A stretch of 43,228 nucleotides of DNA from Lachnospiraceae bacterium (GCA_017521195.1 JAFXGP010000014.1:1-43228); one strand, 5' to 3'; positions 32,339 to 41,338 are shown, counted from the first letter of the stretch. Numbers and translations are program-made. The notes: a model not told the origin generated them from the letters alone.

Positions 32339-33262
32339 TTACCTATTATAATACTCTGCTAAGAACTGCATTCCATGTCCTTCATTTTCTTGAATATATC
32401 GCAACAGTCCTTTATCAAATCTGTCATTCATATATTCTACTATTACTGGACACACCCAATATTGACTGCCTTCCAATGGTTCCATGTCCATTTCTAATGC
32501 ATCCAAATAATCAGATGAATGAAATTTAATACTATCAATTATTGCTAACAGGCTCAAGAAAATATCCGTAATATTCTGCAAAGTTTCTACCAATTCTTTA
32601 TCTTTCTTTTGCTTTTCGTATTGATAAACATAATTGTCCATTAGATACTTTATACCATTGGTATGAACATAATTATTTAACTTTCTATCTTCTCGTTTCC
32701 ATTTATCTACAAGAAAATTTTCAAAAACATATTTAACCTTTTCATTATTACTTACAAGATATGTTCTATACTTTGATGTATCAAAAAATTCTCTTCTATA
32801 CTTTGCATTTTCTGAATTTCCCAATATATTGTATATCCATTTTTCCATAGCATATTCTGCTTCTGTTTTTCTTTCTCCTGAGATTAATATTGAAATATCT
32901 AATCCTATCAATTTCATCATCGTTTCCGGTTCTAACCGAAATCCTTTACATTCTTCATCTGTTAAACCATGTTTATTCTGTATGACATTCAACACAAATA
33001 AATACTGCATCAAGTCGTCTCTGATTTTCCGGATTAAAGTATATGCATCTAAATAAGCATTCCTATCGCAACAAAAATCAATAGTTTCAAGCGTTTTACA
33101 AATTGACATCATTGTTTCACATGACAATACGTATGCTCCACTTTTTCCATAAGATAATTCTATTGATGAAAATGTCGTATCAGATAAGCAGAAAAAGATA
33201 TGCCATATATTCTCAATATCGTGATTATGAAATTTATAATTCATCTCCGCTATGTTATTCAT
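32339..33262 (-). CDS. HEPN-like protein of unknown function
   Basis: 307 aa, largely helical, soluble. The motif REDRKLNNYVHTNG contains R-x6-H, the pattern of HEPN ribonucleases and their relatives, flanked by helices (VFENFLVDKWK before it, LMDNYVYQYEKQKKDKELVETLQNITDIFLSLLAIIDS after it). A helical N-terminal half has SCETMMSICKTLETIDFCCDRNAYLDAYTLIRKIRDDLMQYLF. The family itself I do not recognise. The start at MNNIAEMN (33262) has AAAGGAGAGTGT. It is coupled with the AlbA_2 gene downstream, which suggests a two-gene defence or abortive-infection unit; that is inference. Confidence 0.65.
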   Translation of the reverse strand: MNNIAEMNYKFHNHDIENIWHIFFCLSDTTFSSIELSYGKSGAYVLSCETMMSICKTLETIDFCCDRNAYLDAYTLIRKIRDDLMQYLFVLNVIQNKHGLTDEECKGFRLEPETMMKLIGLDISILISGERKTEAEYAMEKWIYNILGNSENAKYRREFFDTSKYRTYLVSNNEKVKYVFENFLVDKWKREDRKLNNYVHTNGIKYLMDNYVYQYEKQKKDKELVETLQNITDIFLSLLAIIDSIKFHSSDYLDALEMDMEPLEGSQYWVCPVIVEYMNDRFDKGLLRYIQENEGHGMQFLAEYYNR

Positions 33263-33378
33263 ACACTCTCCTTTCACACAACTCTAATACATATGTTGGA
33301 ATTCGTGTTCTGTACGAATTTTTCTTATTTTTATTCAAGATTGCGAACAGCCTTAGAAGACTTCCGAGTTAAATTACA

Positions 33379-34317
33379 TTAAAGTTTTTCGTTTATTGCT
33401 TTTTCAATATCTTGTGCCATCAACATATATTCGGCTACATCATCTATTTTTTGTATTCCAAATCCCGTAAGCACTTTTATCTCAGCAATAGTCATTCCTT
33501 TTTCTAATAATTTTTGTACGCCTGTAAGTGCTGTAGCCATAGCGCTAAATCCTTCAACATTAAAGTTTTCTTTTGCTCGTTTTCTTAATTCGTCCATTAT
33601 GTAAGGAGAAGATATCTTCTTTCCATTCGAATTAGTAAATAGCCATTTCCTATCCTTCTTGCAATTCATTTCACAATACCTTTTTACCATATTTCCTAAT
33701 TCTTCTTCTAAAAACAGTTTAAAGTGAGTATCTTCAGCATATTCTAAATTAAATGATAATGTTTCCTCATCAAACTGTTCCAATCTCAAATCCAAAAGAA
33801 CTTCACTTTTAAATCCATATTCAAGCATAAGTCTATACCTTACAATTTGACCATATTGACAGTGCCTTTCATAATTCAAAGTTTTAATAACTTCTTCCAT
33901 CGCTTCTATCTCGTCGGATTTCATAGGTACAGTTATTCTTCTACTACCCAACTTTTCATTCATAGAATTAGCTACATCATTTATAACTTCTTTCCTATGA
34001 CATCCCGCTTCAAGCTCATCACATATGATCCCCTGCTTCTTTATGTAGTTTACGTAAAATTTATCAATTGCAATCAAGTATCTATTAATGGCTTGCATAG
34101 TTTTTGTCTTCTTACTTCCTTCAACATAGGTCCTACAAGCTTCTACTATACTATGCATACTAATATATTCCGCAAACAATTTTTTCAGAGGATACTTTGA
34201 TAATCCCTCTTCCTCACAATATTTAAAGAAGCTGTCATAACAAGCAGCATCCCCTTTTCTATTAGCATCCATATTTTTCTTGTAATTATTTAATGCTCTT
34301 TCTAATTCGTTTGCCAT
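33379..34317 (-). CDS. Tyrosine-recombinase-fold protein lacking the usual catalytic residues
   Basis: 312 aa. An N-terminal SAM-like helical domain (ALNNYKKNMDANRK..YDSFFKYCEEEGL) is followed by a catalytic-domain-like region: RYRLMLEYGFKSEVLLDLRLEQFDEETLSFNLEY aligns with integrase box I, but the expected arginine is Lys (GFK). SPYIMDELRKRAKENFNVEGFSAMATALTGVQKLLEKGMTIAEIKVLTGFG aligns with box II, but lacks the HxxR and GH residues. It is probably inactive as a recombinase and may act as a DNA-binding regulator. A 7-bp inverted repeat (34345-34369) lies just upstream. Confidence 0.6.
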   Translation of the reverse strand: MANELERALNNYKKNMDANRKGDAACYDSFFKYCEEEGLSKYPLKKLFAEYISMHSIVEACRTYVEGSKKTKTMQAINRYLIAIDKFYVNYIKKQGIICDELEAGCHRKEVINDVANSMNEKLGSRRITVPMKSDEIEAMEEVIKTLNYERHCQYGQIVRYRLMLEYGFKSEVLLDLRLEQFDEETLSFNLEYAEDTHFKLFLEEELGNMVKRYCEMNCKKDRKWLFTNSNGKKISSPYIMDELRKRAKENFNVEGFSAMATALTGVQKLLEKGMTIAEIKVLTGFGIQKIDDVAEYMLMAQDIEKAINEKL

Positions 34318-34344
34318 TTCGTAGCACCCTTTCCATCCATATGA

Positions 34345-34369
34345 ATTGTACTATAAACAAATGTACAAT
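34345..34369 (-). promoter_or_regulatory. Inverted repeat upstream of the recombinase-like gene
   Basis: ATTGTAC (34345-34351) and GTACAAT (34363-34369) with an 11-bp spacer, 28 bp before the start codon; a plausible autoregulatory site. Confidence 0.4.
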
Positions 34370-34425
34370 AATCTATGCTAAATATCATTGCTTTTATCTA
34401 TCGTCTGCTTTCTCCTGAGTAAATA

Positions 34426-35142
34426 TTACATTTCCGTAAACATCGTTTCCGTAAAGAAGTATTCCAATGTCTCCACAAACAACTTATGTTCAAACAGTTC
34501 CTCAATTTGCTCCCTATTCATCCAAGCAACCTGCGCCACTTCATCTGTTGTGGCATTGGCTAAATCAACTTCTCCATCATATTCAAACAACCAAACATCC
34601 ATAATATCATTAAAGATTTTACCATCTATGATTTTTCGTGTTTTTGTAAAAAGAATTTGTCCATTTTCCGGATTCAAATCAACGCCAACTTCTTCTTTTG
34701 CTTCTCTGATTGCTCCTAACAGGCTATCCTCACCTTTCACAACCGAACCACCTACACATTCCCACATCAGAGGATATGTTGGTCTATTTGCAGAACGCTG
34801 TGAAATCAGATACTCACCCTTGGAATTTCGAATCCACACATGTACCACAAGATGATATCCATCTATCGGTAACTGCTCACCTCTGACATGATCCCTTCCG
34901 ATAAGTTCCCTATTTTCATCATACAAATCCCAAATTTCCGCATCTGGTACATACTCCACAATATCACCAAAATCTGCATTTAGAGTCTTGCATATCTTAC
35001 TTAGAATTGTAAGACTTACTTCCTCATCACGGCGCAATTTGGTCATTGTGTTAGGAGCAATTTCTGCCTTTTTACGCAAATCTGATTTGCTCATCTTTTT
35101 ATCTACTAACAGTTTCCATAATTTGTTATATGATACAGCCAT
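34426..35142 (-). CDS. XRE-type HTH fused to a NUDIX hydrolase
   Basis: 238 aa. Residues 1-65 form a YozG/Cro-type helix-turn-helix (MSKSDLRKKAEIAPNTMTKLRRDEEVSLTILSKICKTLNADFGDIVEY). Residues 95-225 form a NUDIX domain with a perfect box, G132 to V154 (GSVVKGED...AIREAKEEVGV), resembling isopentenyl-diphosphate isomerase-like and 8-oxo-dGTPase members. An HTH joined to a NUDIX domain suggests a regulator that senses or hydrolyses a nucleotide-like ligand. GGGAGTGAT precedes the ATG. It lies 31 bp after the helicase gene and may be cotranscribed. Confidence 0.85.
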   Translation of the reverse strand: MAVSYNKLWKLLVDKKMSKSDLRKKAEIAPNTMTKLRRDEEVSLTILSKICKTLNADFGDIVEYVPDAEIWDLYDENRELIGRDHVRGEQLPIDGYHLVVHVWIRNSKGEYLISQRSANRPTYPLMWECVGGSVVKGEDSLLGAIREAKEEVGVDLNPENGQILFTKTRKIIDGKIFNDIMDVWLFEYDGEVDLANATTDEVAQVAWMNREQIEELFEHKLFVETLEYFFTETMFTEM

Positions 35143-35173
35143 AATATCACTCCCATTTCATTTCTTATTTCGG

Positions 35174-37903
35174 TTATCCTACCAACTTGTCCAGCATTTC
35201 TACGATCTTTTCTCTTTCACCGCTGCCATTTGTTTTAAATCTCAGCAATGGAATTTCATACAGCTCCATTATATGATTTTTTAAGAAATCTCTTGAAGCC
35301 TGTACAGTATTCTCTTTATGGTATTCATATCCGTCAACTTCAATCGCCAGCACAGGCTTTTTACCAATTCTGTTATAAATCAGAAAATCCAAATGTGTTG
35401 CCGTATTCATTGCATACTGGCATTCCTGTTCGTTTAATAATTCTGGATTTTTAATTAACATATTCAACGGAAAATGGCAAACAACATCCAAGCTTGAATA
35501 CTTGTTATCGGCGATTATTTCCTCGATCAAAGAATACATCAGATTCTCTGAATCATATTCTGATATCTTTTTATGCTTCTGCAAATATGCTATTCTTTCC
35601 TCGGTATACTGCTTGTAAAGATAATCAAAAATAGAATATATTTTACTCTCTGCCACCTCAAAATTGTTATATTGAATGTAGTCTATCAAATCTGTTATAT
35701 TATGCTCTTTTGATTGCTCATTTCCAGTTACAACCAGCATCAATTTCTTCTTTGCTCTTGATACAGCAACATTGATTAAATACGAATCATCTGCAAAATC
35801 AGATATCTCATCATCCACAGTAGATATAATAATATTCTCTTTTTCCTTGCCTTGGAACTTATGCACTGTAGCCGCATCAATATCTGTTATCTCTTTGCTT
35901 AATGCTTCTACCTGATTTTTGTACGGTGCAATAATTCCGGTTTCTTCCGGATTGCAAACATATTTTGGTATAATCTCACTTTTAATAACATCTATCTGGC
36001 GTTGACTATAATGATTACGCTCGTGATTTCCTGCAACTGTTTTTACCACAGACAACACATCTTCCTCGCCTTTATCCGTTGTCATTATAATCAATTCACC
36101 ACGATAAAATTTCTGATTGCAGAAATTAATTATTTTAGGATGGCATCGATAATGCTCTCGCAATAATGTTTGTGTTACATTTGGCATGACATCCAAAATG
36201 GATTGGAGAAAGCTCTTCGTATACTGATATCCTTCATTCACATTAAATGTATCAAATATAGCTTTTGCTTTGGTCTTTACATCATCTATAACAACATTAG
36301 GAAGCTGCTTTGTATCCCCTACAATAACAACATTCCTTGCACAAGAAAGTGCCAATGCACCGGTTGCAATATCTACCTGTGATGCCTCATCCATTATAAG
36401 ATAATCGTACACTACATCTGAATTCAGGCTGTTTCTTGATGAAAATGTTGTACTTAAAATAACAGGATATTCATCAAGAACATCATATGGTTCTTTCCAC
36501 AAATTATCTTCGCTAAATATCTTTCTACTGCTCTTACCTTCATATTTTCTTGCCAGTTTGTCTTTCAGTACAACCATTGACTGATTGCATAAATCATCAA
36601 GCAAATTCTTATTAACATTATTCAAATACTTTTCAATATCTGCAATTTCTGCAAACAATTCCGCCTGCTTTGCACGATAATACATAGCCTGAAAAGTTGT
36701 AATTATCTTCGAAATATCCTGTTTATAAAAATTCCAATCTATTACTCCATACTTAAAAAAGCCCTTTATCTTAAACCAAAATCCTATTGCCTTTTTCTCT
36801 TCCGAAATCAACTTGCACTCCTGCCACAATACCATCCAATGTTTTGATGACAGTTTTTTCTTAAATTTTATATTGTCTGTATCAACATCTGATTCTTCGA
36901 CATATTGATTGAAATATTCCTGTTCTGTAACCAACTGTGAAAGTTCCTGCCTTAAACACGCAAGTTTCTCCTGCTTATCAAAAACAGTTTTTAACTGACT
37001 GGATTGCTCTGCTATTCTCTTCTGCAAATCATAAGAATTTTCATTTATTTTCCAAAGCGAAAAGTCTGGATAATTTATATCCTGATGCTCAACAAATATT
37101 TTCTTGTTCTTAGAACTTCCTAATGTTGCAGCAACAAAACCCAAATTGTACTTGAGCGATGATAATTTTTCATATACATTTTCTGTTGCTGAATTATTGT
37201 TGGATACTATCTGTACCGTTTTTCCTTGCATCAATATATTGGCAATTATATTTAATATCGTCTGCGTCTTACCTGTTCCGGGAGGTCCCTGTATAACACT
37301 AATCTGATTCTCCATGGCATTTTTCACAGCCTTGTACTGACTGTTATTGCATCCAAATGGAAAAATAGGAATATATTCGCGCGCTATTCTTTTTCCTTGC
37401 AATGATGATGGATTCAAATACTTTGCTAAAGCCACATCACTACCCACAAAAGAAATCTTATCAAACCTCTTAGACAATAGTTTTTCACCGGTCCCTTCAT
37501 TCCTAATATTACTCAAACCTGCAATTTGCTTTATATATTCAAATACATTTGATGACTGGCTTTGATTAAGACAAGACTCTATAATATGCAAGTCGCTTCG
37601 ACGATAATCTCTTTCACTACCATCGCCAAAACAAATATGCCAATAGGACTCATATGTACTTCTAAATACATATATTGCTTTAATATCAAAGAACTCCCGT
37701 CCATCTCTGCTAATACGATACATATTAGGATTTAAAACATCTGGTTCAGTTAATTTTTCCACATTCAAATATGCATAAGAGTATGTTTTTCCAGTATTGA
37801 ATTTTACATCCCATTTTTGGGTATTTCTATTGTACACACATGACATTATTTCGGATGTCTTTATTTCACCTTTAATAATGACCATATAATATCTTGTATT
37901 CAT
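35174..37903 (-). CDS. SF1 (DNA2/NAM7-like) helicase with C-terminal PD-(D/E)XK-like nuclease domain
   Basis: 909 aa. Walker A GPPGTGKT (206-213), Walker B DYLIMDEASQVD, motif III GDTKQLPNV, motif IV-VI elements REHYRCHP, ATVHKFQGKEKENIIISTV and NVAVSRAKKKLML. A roughly 270-residue insertion lies between motifs I and II. The C-terminal domain (about 780-909) has PVLAIEVDGYEYH, SRDFLKNHIMELYEIPLLRFKT, a DUF2726/Vsr-like restriction-endonuclease pattern. It probably unwinds and cuts nucleic acid; such fusions are common in defence islands. The ATG at 37903 follows AGAGAGG by 7 nt; an extension to 37957 is unlikely. Confidence 0.88.
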   Translation of the reverse strand: MNTRYYMVIIKGEIKTSEIMSCVYNRNTQKWDVKFNTGKTYSYAYLNVEKLTEPDVLNPNMYRISRDGREFFDIKAIYVFRSTYESYWHICFGDGSERDYRRSDLHIIESCLNQSQSSNVFEYIKQIAGLSNIRNEGTGEKLLSKRFDKISFVGSDVALAKYLNPSSLQGKRIAREYIPIFPFGCNNSQYKAVKNAMENQISVIQGPPGTGKTQTILNIIANILMQGKTVQIVSNNNSATENVYEKLSSLKYNLGFVAATLGSSKNKKIFVEHQDINYPDFSLWKINENSYDLQKRIAEQSSQLKTVFDKQEKLACLRQELSQLVTEQEYFNQYVEESDVDTDNIKFKKKLSSKHWMVLWQECKLISEEKKAIGFWFKIKGFFKYGVIDWNFYKQDISKIITTFQAMYYRAKQAELFAEIADIEKYLNNVNKNLLDDLCNQSMVVLKDKLARKYEGKSSRKIFSEDNLWKEPYDVLDEYPVILSTTFSSRNSLNSDVVYDYLIMDEASQVDIATGALALSCARNVVIVGDTKQLPNVVIDDVKTKAKAIFDTFNVNEGYQYTKSFLQSILDVMPNVTQTLLREHYRCHPKIINFCNQKFYRGELIIMTTDKGEEDVLSVVKTVAGNHERNHYSQRQIDVIKSEIIPKYVCNPEETGIIAPYKNQVEALSKEITDIDAATVHKFQGKEKENIIISTVDDEISDFADDSYLINVAVSRAKKKLMLVVTGNEQSKEHNITDLIDYIQYNNFEVAESKIYSIFDYLYKQYTEERIAYLQKHKKISEYDSENLMYSLIEEIIADNKYSSLDVVCHFPLNMLIKNPELLNEQECQYAMNTATHLDFLIYNRIGKKPVLAIEVDGYEYHKENTVQASRDFLKNHIMELYEIPLLRFKTNGSGEREKIVEMLDKLVG

Positions 37904-38053
37904 CCATTTACCTCTCTTTATATTAATCAAGATATCACTTTGCAAGCAATTATTCAAGATACTCTCGCAAGATATTGCGATTTTTGCTCAGGCTTATATA
38001 TGGTTTCTCGATAATTGATAATTGTTTTGTTTTGTTAATTTTCTCCACAAAAA

Positions 38054-38088
38054 AGAGAGCAAGTTATCACAAATGTGATTTGCTCTCT
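38054..38088 (-). terminator. Terminator of the sigma-ABC-vanY operon
   Basis: AGAGAGCAA (38054-38062) pairs with TTGCTCTCT (38080-38088), with an inner ATCAC/GTGAT pair and a 3-nt bulge. The minus-strand transcript ends TCTTTTTTG, 13 bp after the last stop codon. Confidence 0.85.
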
Positions 38089-38100
38089 CAACTAAATAAA

Positions 38101-38469
38101 TCAACTTTTTAAAATAGCATTAAACCTATATCCCACACCCCAAACCGTCTGTATATAAACAGGTTTACTTGGATTATCTTCTATCTTTTTTCTAGTATTT
38201 CTAATATGGCTCATCACGATATTATAATCGCCAGAATAAGGTTCTTTCCACACAATGTCATAAATCTGTTCCTTACTAAATACTCTGCCCGGATTTCTTG
38301 CCAATAAATGCAGAATTTCAAACTCGACAAACGTAGTCTTAATCTCTCTCTTTCCTCGATATATCAATCTTCTTGAAACATCTATTTCCATTCCTTCAAA
38401 AACTAATTTTGTGCAAAAATTCTCTTTTGTCATATGCGTTTTATTTTCAAAACCATCCAAAACTGACAT
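38101..38469 (-). CDS. Stand-alone OmpR/PhoB winged-helix regulator (no receiver domain)
   Basis: 122 aa from the first ATG. The entire Trans_reg_C fold is present (LVFEGMEIDVSRRLIYRGKREIKTTFVEFEILHLLARNPGRVFSKEQIYDIVWKE, then SHIRNTRKKIEDNPSKPVYIQTVWGVGYRF), but no receiver domain precedes it. The frame continues upstream of this ATG through 21 codons (IIAKLLLLSLEENEDELLNAV) to a point just after a strong GAGGAGGGAGG site, with no ATG/GTG/TTG/CTG in between, so the true start may be the ATT at 38532 or ATA at 38529. Last gene of the operon, 17 bp behind vanY. It probably regulates this or a related envelope-stress operon, without phosphorylation control. Confidence 0.82.
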   Translation of the reverse strand: MSVLDGFENKTHMTKENFCTKLVFEGMEIDVSRRLIYRGKREIKTTFVEFEILHLLARNPGRVFSKEQIYDIVWKEPYSGDYNIVMSHIRNTRKKIEDNPSKPVYIQTVWGVGYRFNAILKS

Positions 38470-38532
38470 AACCGCATTTAATAGTTCGTCCTCATTTTCC
38501 TCAAGGGAAAGTAATAATAACTTAGCTATAAT

Positions 38533-38543
38533 CCTCCCTCCTC
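38533..38543 (-). promoter_or_regulatory. Ribosome binding site lacking a canonical start codon
   Basis: GAGGAGGGAGG (38543-38533), 6 bp after the vanY stop, is followed by ATT ATA GCT AAG in frame with the winged-helix protein. No ATG is within range. Confidence 0.6.
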
Positions 38544-38549
38544 AATCAA

Positions 38550-39230
38550 TTACTCATAATATTCTTCTAGGCATATTCCCTGTTCATAAATTTCCAGTGC
38601 AGCTTCTTCTCCTACATAACGATAATGCCACGGCTCATAGCTTGTCCCGGTAATTTCCTGTTTCCCCATAGGATACCTTAAAACGAACCCATACTTATAA
38701 GCATTCTCAGCAAGCCATGCATAAACCTCTTCATTACTACACTTTGATTTGTCTGCGTTAATATCTACAGCAATCCCTAATTGATGCTCACTAGTCCCCG
38801 GCAATGCCACCCATTCTTTCGCTGTTCTTTCTGCTCTCGACTGTGAATATCCCTGATTTATGTAGATTTGTATCTTCTCATCCAGTATCTCCTGCTGTTC
38901 TTCTTCTGTTCTATATCCTTCCCGAACAACAGGGTATACTCCTTCTGCTCTTGCTGCATCAAACATTTCCTGTAAGTAAGGATAGATTCTGCTGTCTACC
39001 TTCTGACCATTTGATAATTCTGTCAATTCTACACTATAATCTTCCGGCAATTCATTCCAACGATTCACAATAATTAAATTCCATTCCTCTGAAACCAGAA
39101 TATTATGTGTAACGCTCAATCTTGAATAAACATCGCCAATCAACTGGCATAAAATCAACAACAGATACGCTATCACTACTACTTTCAGTAGTTTTACAAT
39201 CCATTTTCCTTTTTTCTTTTTTATAGCCAT
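38550..39230 (-). CDS. VanY-type D,D- or L,D-carboxypeptidase
   Basis: 226 aa. An N-terminal signal anchor (residues 11-32) places the peptidase outside the membrane. The peptidase M15B zinc site is complete: R107 (REGYRT), H149 and D156 (SEHQLGIAVDI), E199 and H202 (EPWHYRYV). It is predicted to trim the terminal D-Ala from peptidoglycan stem peptides, as VanY does in glycopeptide resistance. It lies 7 bp after the ABC permease, in an operon led by an ECF sigma factor, which suggests antibiotic- or bacteriocin-induced wall remodelling. No vanHAX ligase genes are present, so vancomycin resistance should not be inferred. Confidence 0.92.
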   Translation of the reverse strand: MAIKKKKGKWIVKLLKVVVIAYLLLILCQLIGDVYSRLSVTHNILVSEEWNLIIVNRWNELPEDYSVELTELSNGQKVDSRIYPYLQEMFDAARAEGVYPVVREGYRTEEEQQEILDEKIQIYINQGYSQSRAERTAKEWVALPGTSEHQLGIAVDINADKSKCSNEEVYAWLAENAYKYGFVLRYPMGKQEITGTSYEPWHYRYVGEEAALEIYEQGICLEEYYE

Positions 39231-39237
39231 ATTCCTT

Positions 39238-40461
39238 CTATGCTTTCAATCTTCTTGACCAATTTTTAATTGCAAACGGCATACAACAGATACCAATCAA
39301 AACCGGAATTGTAATCAACAGATATGGAGACCATATATATGTTCCGAAGACATGAAAAGTATTTGTCCTAAAAACATCCGCACCGCTTCCAACTAACGGT
39401 AACAAATCCAATGCTTTTTGCATTTCATAGGGAAGATACTGTGCAACCATCATTGGCCCATATGCTGCTGTTAAACTAAGCAACAATGCCAACACATTAT
39501 TTTTTACTTTGGCTGAAATATACATTACAATACCTGCGTATCCGATTACACCAAATAACGCAAAAGCATACTCATATATTTCAGCCTGTAACATATTCAT
39601 GGGTGCAACTGCAAGAGGTTTAATATTCTGAATCGGCATATCCCATCCGGATGTCCCCATAAAAAACAGCTGCGATAGGATGCTTGGAATTACCAATATT
39701 GCATAAAATTCCAAAGTGAACACTAATCCCGTTAAAATTTTTGCAAATGCAACTTTCTCCCACCCGTTTTTCGTTGTCAGCAACAATGAGCTTGTATTGG
39801 AGTGCCACTCTTCTGCGAATAACGGCGATAATGTAATTGCCATAAATAATGCCATTACAATACCCAAATCAGCAATCATACTTCCAAGGAGTTGCGACCA
39901 TCCTTCTACCCATTCATATCGAAATGGAGTCTCTACTTTCTGTGCCATATTTAGCAGATATTCTTTTTCCTCTCCTACCTGCCCATTACTTTCCAAAAAG
40001 TCATTAATTGCCAGTTCTCTTCTCTCATAAAATCCTGTCAGTTCATCCGGATTGACATAAGTAATCATCGAACTGTAGGCTGGCGGATTTATTCCCGGGT
40101 CCTTTAATTCAGGATACAACATACTTAGCCAGCTATTAACAGTTTTCCATTCTGTATTTCCTAATTCCTCATCTGTCCCGACTGCATATATTCTCTGATA
40201 ATCTCTCACTATCTGCTGTAATGTTTCATCCGTTAATTCCTCGTCAAAAGTAAGTGCATATTCCTGACTCTTCCTTATCATCTGATAGCCATCAAAATTG
40301 TTACCAAAAGCACTTGTATAATCATCTAAACTTCCAAATGTAAACCACTGAAATGACAAAATGCTTCCAAAAACCACAATATAGACAAAGCATAACAGTA
40401 CGCATATCTTCACCACTTGCTTTCTCCATAGTTTCTTATGCTCTAGTAAGAATAATTCCAT
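39238..40461 (-). CDS. ABC-2-type transporter permease
   Basis: 407 aa. One N-terminal helix (residues 18-40) is followed by a large extracytoplasmic region (about 45-180: DYTSAFGNNFDGYQMIRK...), then five further helices (from IADLGIVMALFMAITLSPLF to YLLITIPVLIGICCMPFAI). This is a common layout of ABC-2 permeases. With the ATPase gene it forms a heterodimeric or half transporter. The ATG at 40461 overlaps the upstream region by sitting 2 bp after the ATPase stop at 40463, with GGGGGACAG before it; the longer frame to 40590 lies inside the ATPase gene and is not used. Confidence 0.85.
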   Translation of the reverse strand: MELFLLEHKKLWRKQVVKICVLLCFVYIVVFGSILSFQWFTFGSLDDYTSAFGNNFDGYQMIRKSQEYALTFDEELTDETLQQIVRDYQRIYAVGTDEELGNTEWKTVNSWLSMLYPELKDPGINPPAYSSMITYVNPDELTGFYERRELAINDFLESNGQVGEEKEYLLNMAQKVETPFRYEWVEGWSQLLGSMIADLGIVMALFMAITLSPLFAEEWHSNTSSLLLTTKNGWEKVAFAKILTGLVFTLEFYAILVIPSILSQLFFMGTSGWDMPIQNIKPLAVAPMNMLQAEIYEYAFALFGVIGYAGIVMYISAKVKNNVLALLLSLTAAYGPMMVAQYLPYEMQKALDLLPLVGSGADVFRTNTFHVFGTYIWSPYLLITIPVLIGICCMPFAIKNWSRRLKA

Positions 40462-40462
40462 T

Positions 40463-41338
40463 TTACTGTCCCCCTTCTTCTGTCGGGAAATAATACAAAT
40501 AAAGGTCTTCCAATGTAGCTTCACACGGCACTGCTTGTTCGCTGGGCATATTGTCTGAAATAATACGAAGTACAATGTCTTTTCCCTCATGTCTTAAATT
40601 CGCAACAGTTGTTCTTGTCTGCCACTTTCTTGCTTCTGCCGGAGAAACAGTGAGTTCCCAAACTTTACCATTTGCTTTTTCTGTTAATTCCTGAACGGTT
40701 CCCTGTAGCACAAATTTACCTTTTTTCATCAGTAACACTTCATCCGCAATTGCCTCAATGTCCGAAACAATATGAGTGGACAGAATCACTATTTTATCTC
40801 CTGCATATTCCGAAAGTAAATTACGGAATCGTACACGCTCTTTCGGATCAAGTCCCGCTGTAGGTTCATCCAAAATCAAAATCTGCGGATTATTCAGTAA
40901 TGCCTGGGCAATACCTACTCTCTGCTTCATACCGCCGGAGAAGGTTTTTATCTTCTTATTTGCCACATTACTTAACCCCACTACTTCCAGCAGTTCCTCC
41001 GTTCTTTTCTTAGCAATATCCTTTGGTATTCCTTTCAGTGCTGCAACATACATCAAAAACTCCTTTGCTGAATAATTTGGATAGTACCCAAAATCCTGTG
41101 GCAAATATCCCAGTACATTCCTGTAATCAGCCCCCATTGAAGCTACTTCTTTTCCATCAAGCAGCACCTCGCCGGAAGTAGACTCCAAAATAGCACACAA
41201 CATTCGCATCAAAGTAGTTTTTCCTGCACCGTTTGCTCCCAAAAGACCATATACTCCCGGTCTTAAAGTAGCACTGACACAATCTACTGCTATTTTATTT
41301 CCATAATGCTTCGTTAATCGGTCAAGCGATAATTCCAT
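40463..41338 (-). CDS. ABC transporter ATP-binding protein
   Basis: 291 aa. Walker A GANGAGKT, Q-loop LPQDFG, signature FSGGMKQRVGIAQ, Walker B ILILDEPTAGLDP, H-loop STHIVSD. A C-terminal extension (about 210-291) of the type found in drug- and lantibiotic-export ATPases follows. It energises the permease encoded directly downstream. AAGGAAGG precedes the ATG, which lies 17 bp inside the end of the upstream membrane-protein gene. Confidence 0.95.
   Translation of the reverse strand: MELSLDRLTKHYGNKIAVDCVSATLRPGVYGLLGANGAGKTTLMRMLCAILESTSGEVLLDGKEVASMGADYRNVLGYLPQDFGYYPNYSAKEFLMYVAALKGIPKDIAKKRTEELLEVVGLSNVANKKIKTFSGGMKQRVGIAQALLNNPQILILDEPTAGLDPKERVRFRNLLSEYAGDKIVILSTHIVSDIEAIADEVLLMKKGKFVLQGTVQELTEKANGKVWELTVSPAEARKWQTRTTVANLRHEGKDIVLRIISDNMPSEQAVPCEATLEDLYLYYFPTEEGGQ

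Noticed and set aside
30112-37903. Prophage
   Set aside because: No capsid, tail, terminase or lysis genes, and the only recombinase-like protein appears inactive.
38550-39230. Vancomycin resistance cluster
   Set aside because: VanY alone without vanH, vanA/B or vanX does not confer the modified precursor pathway.
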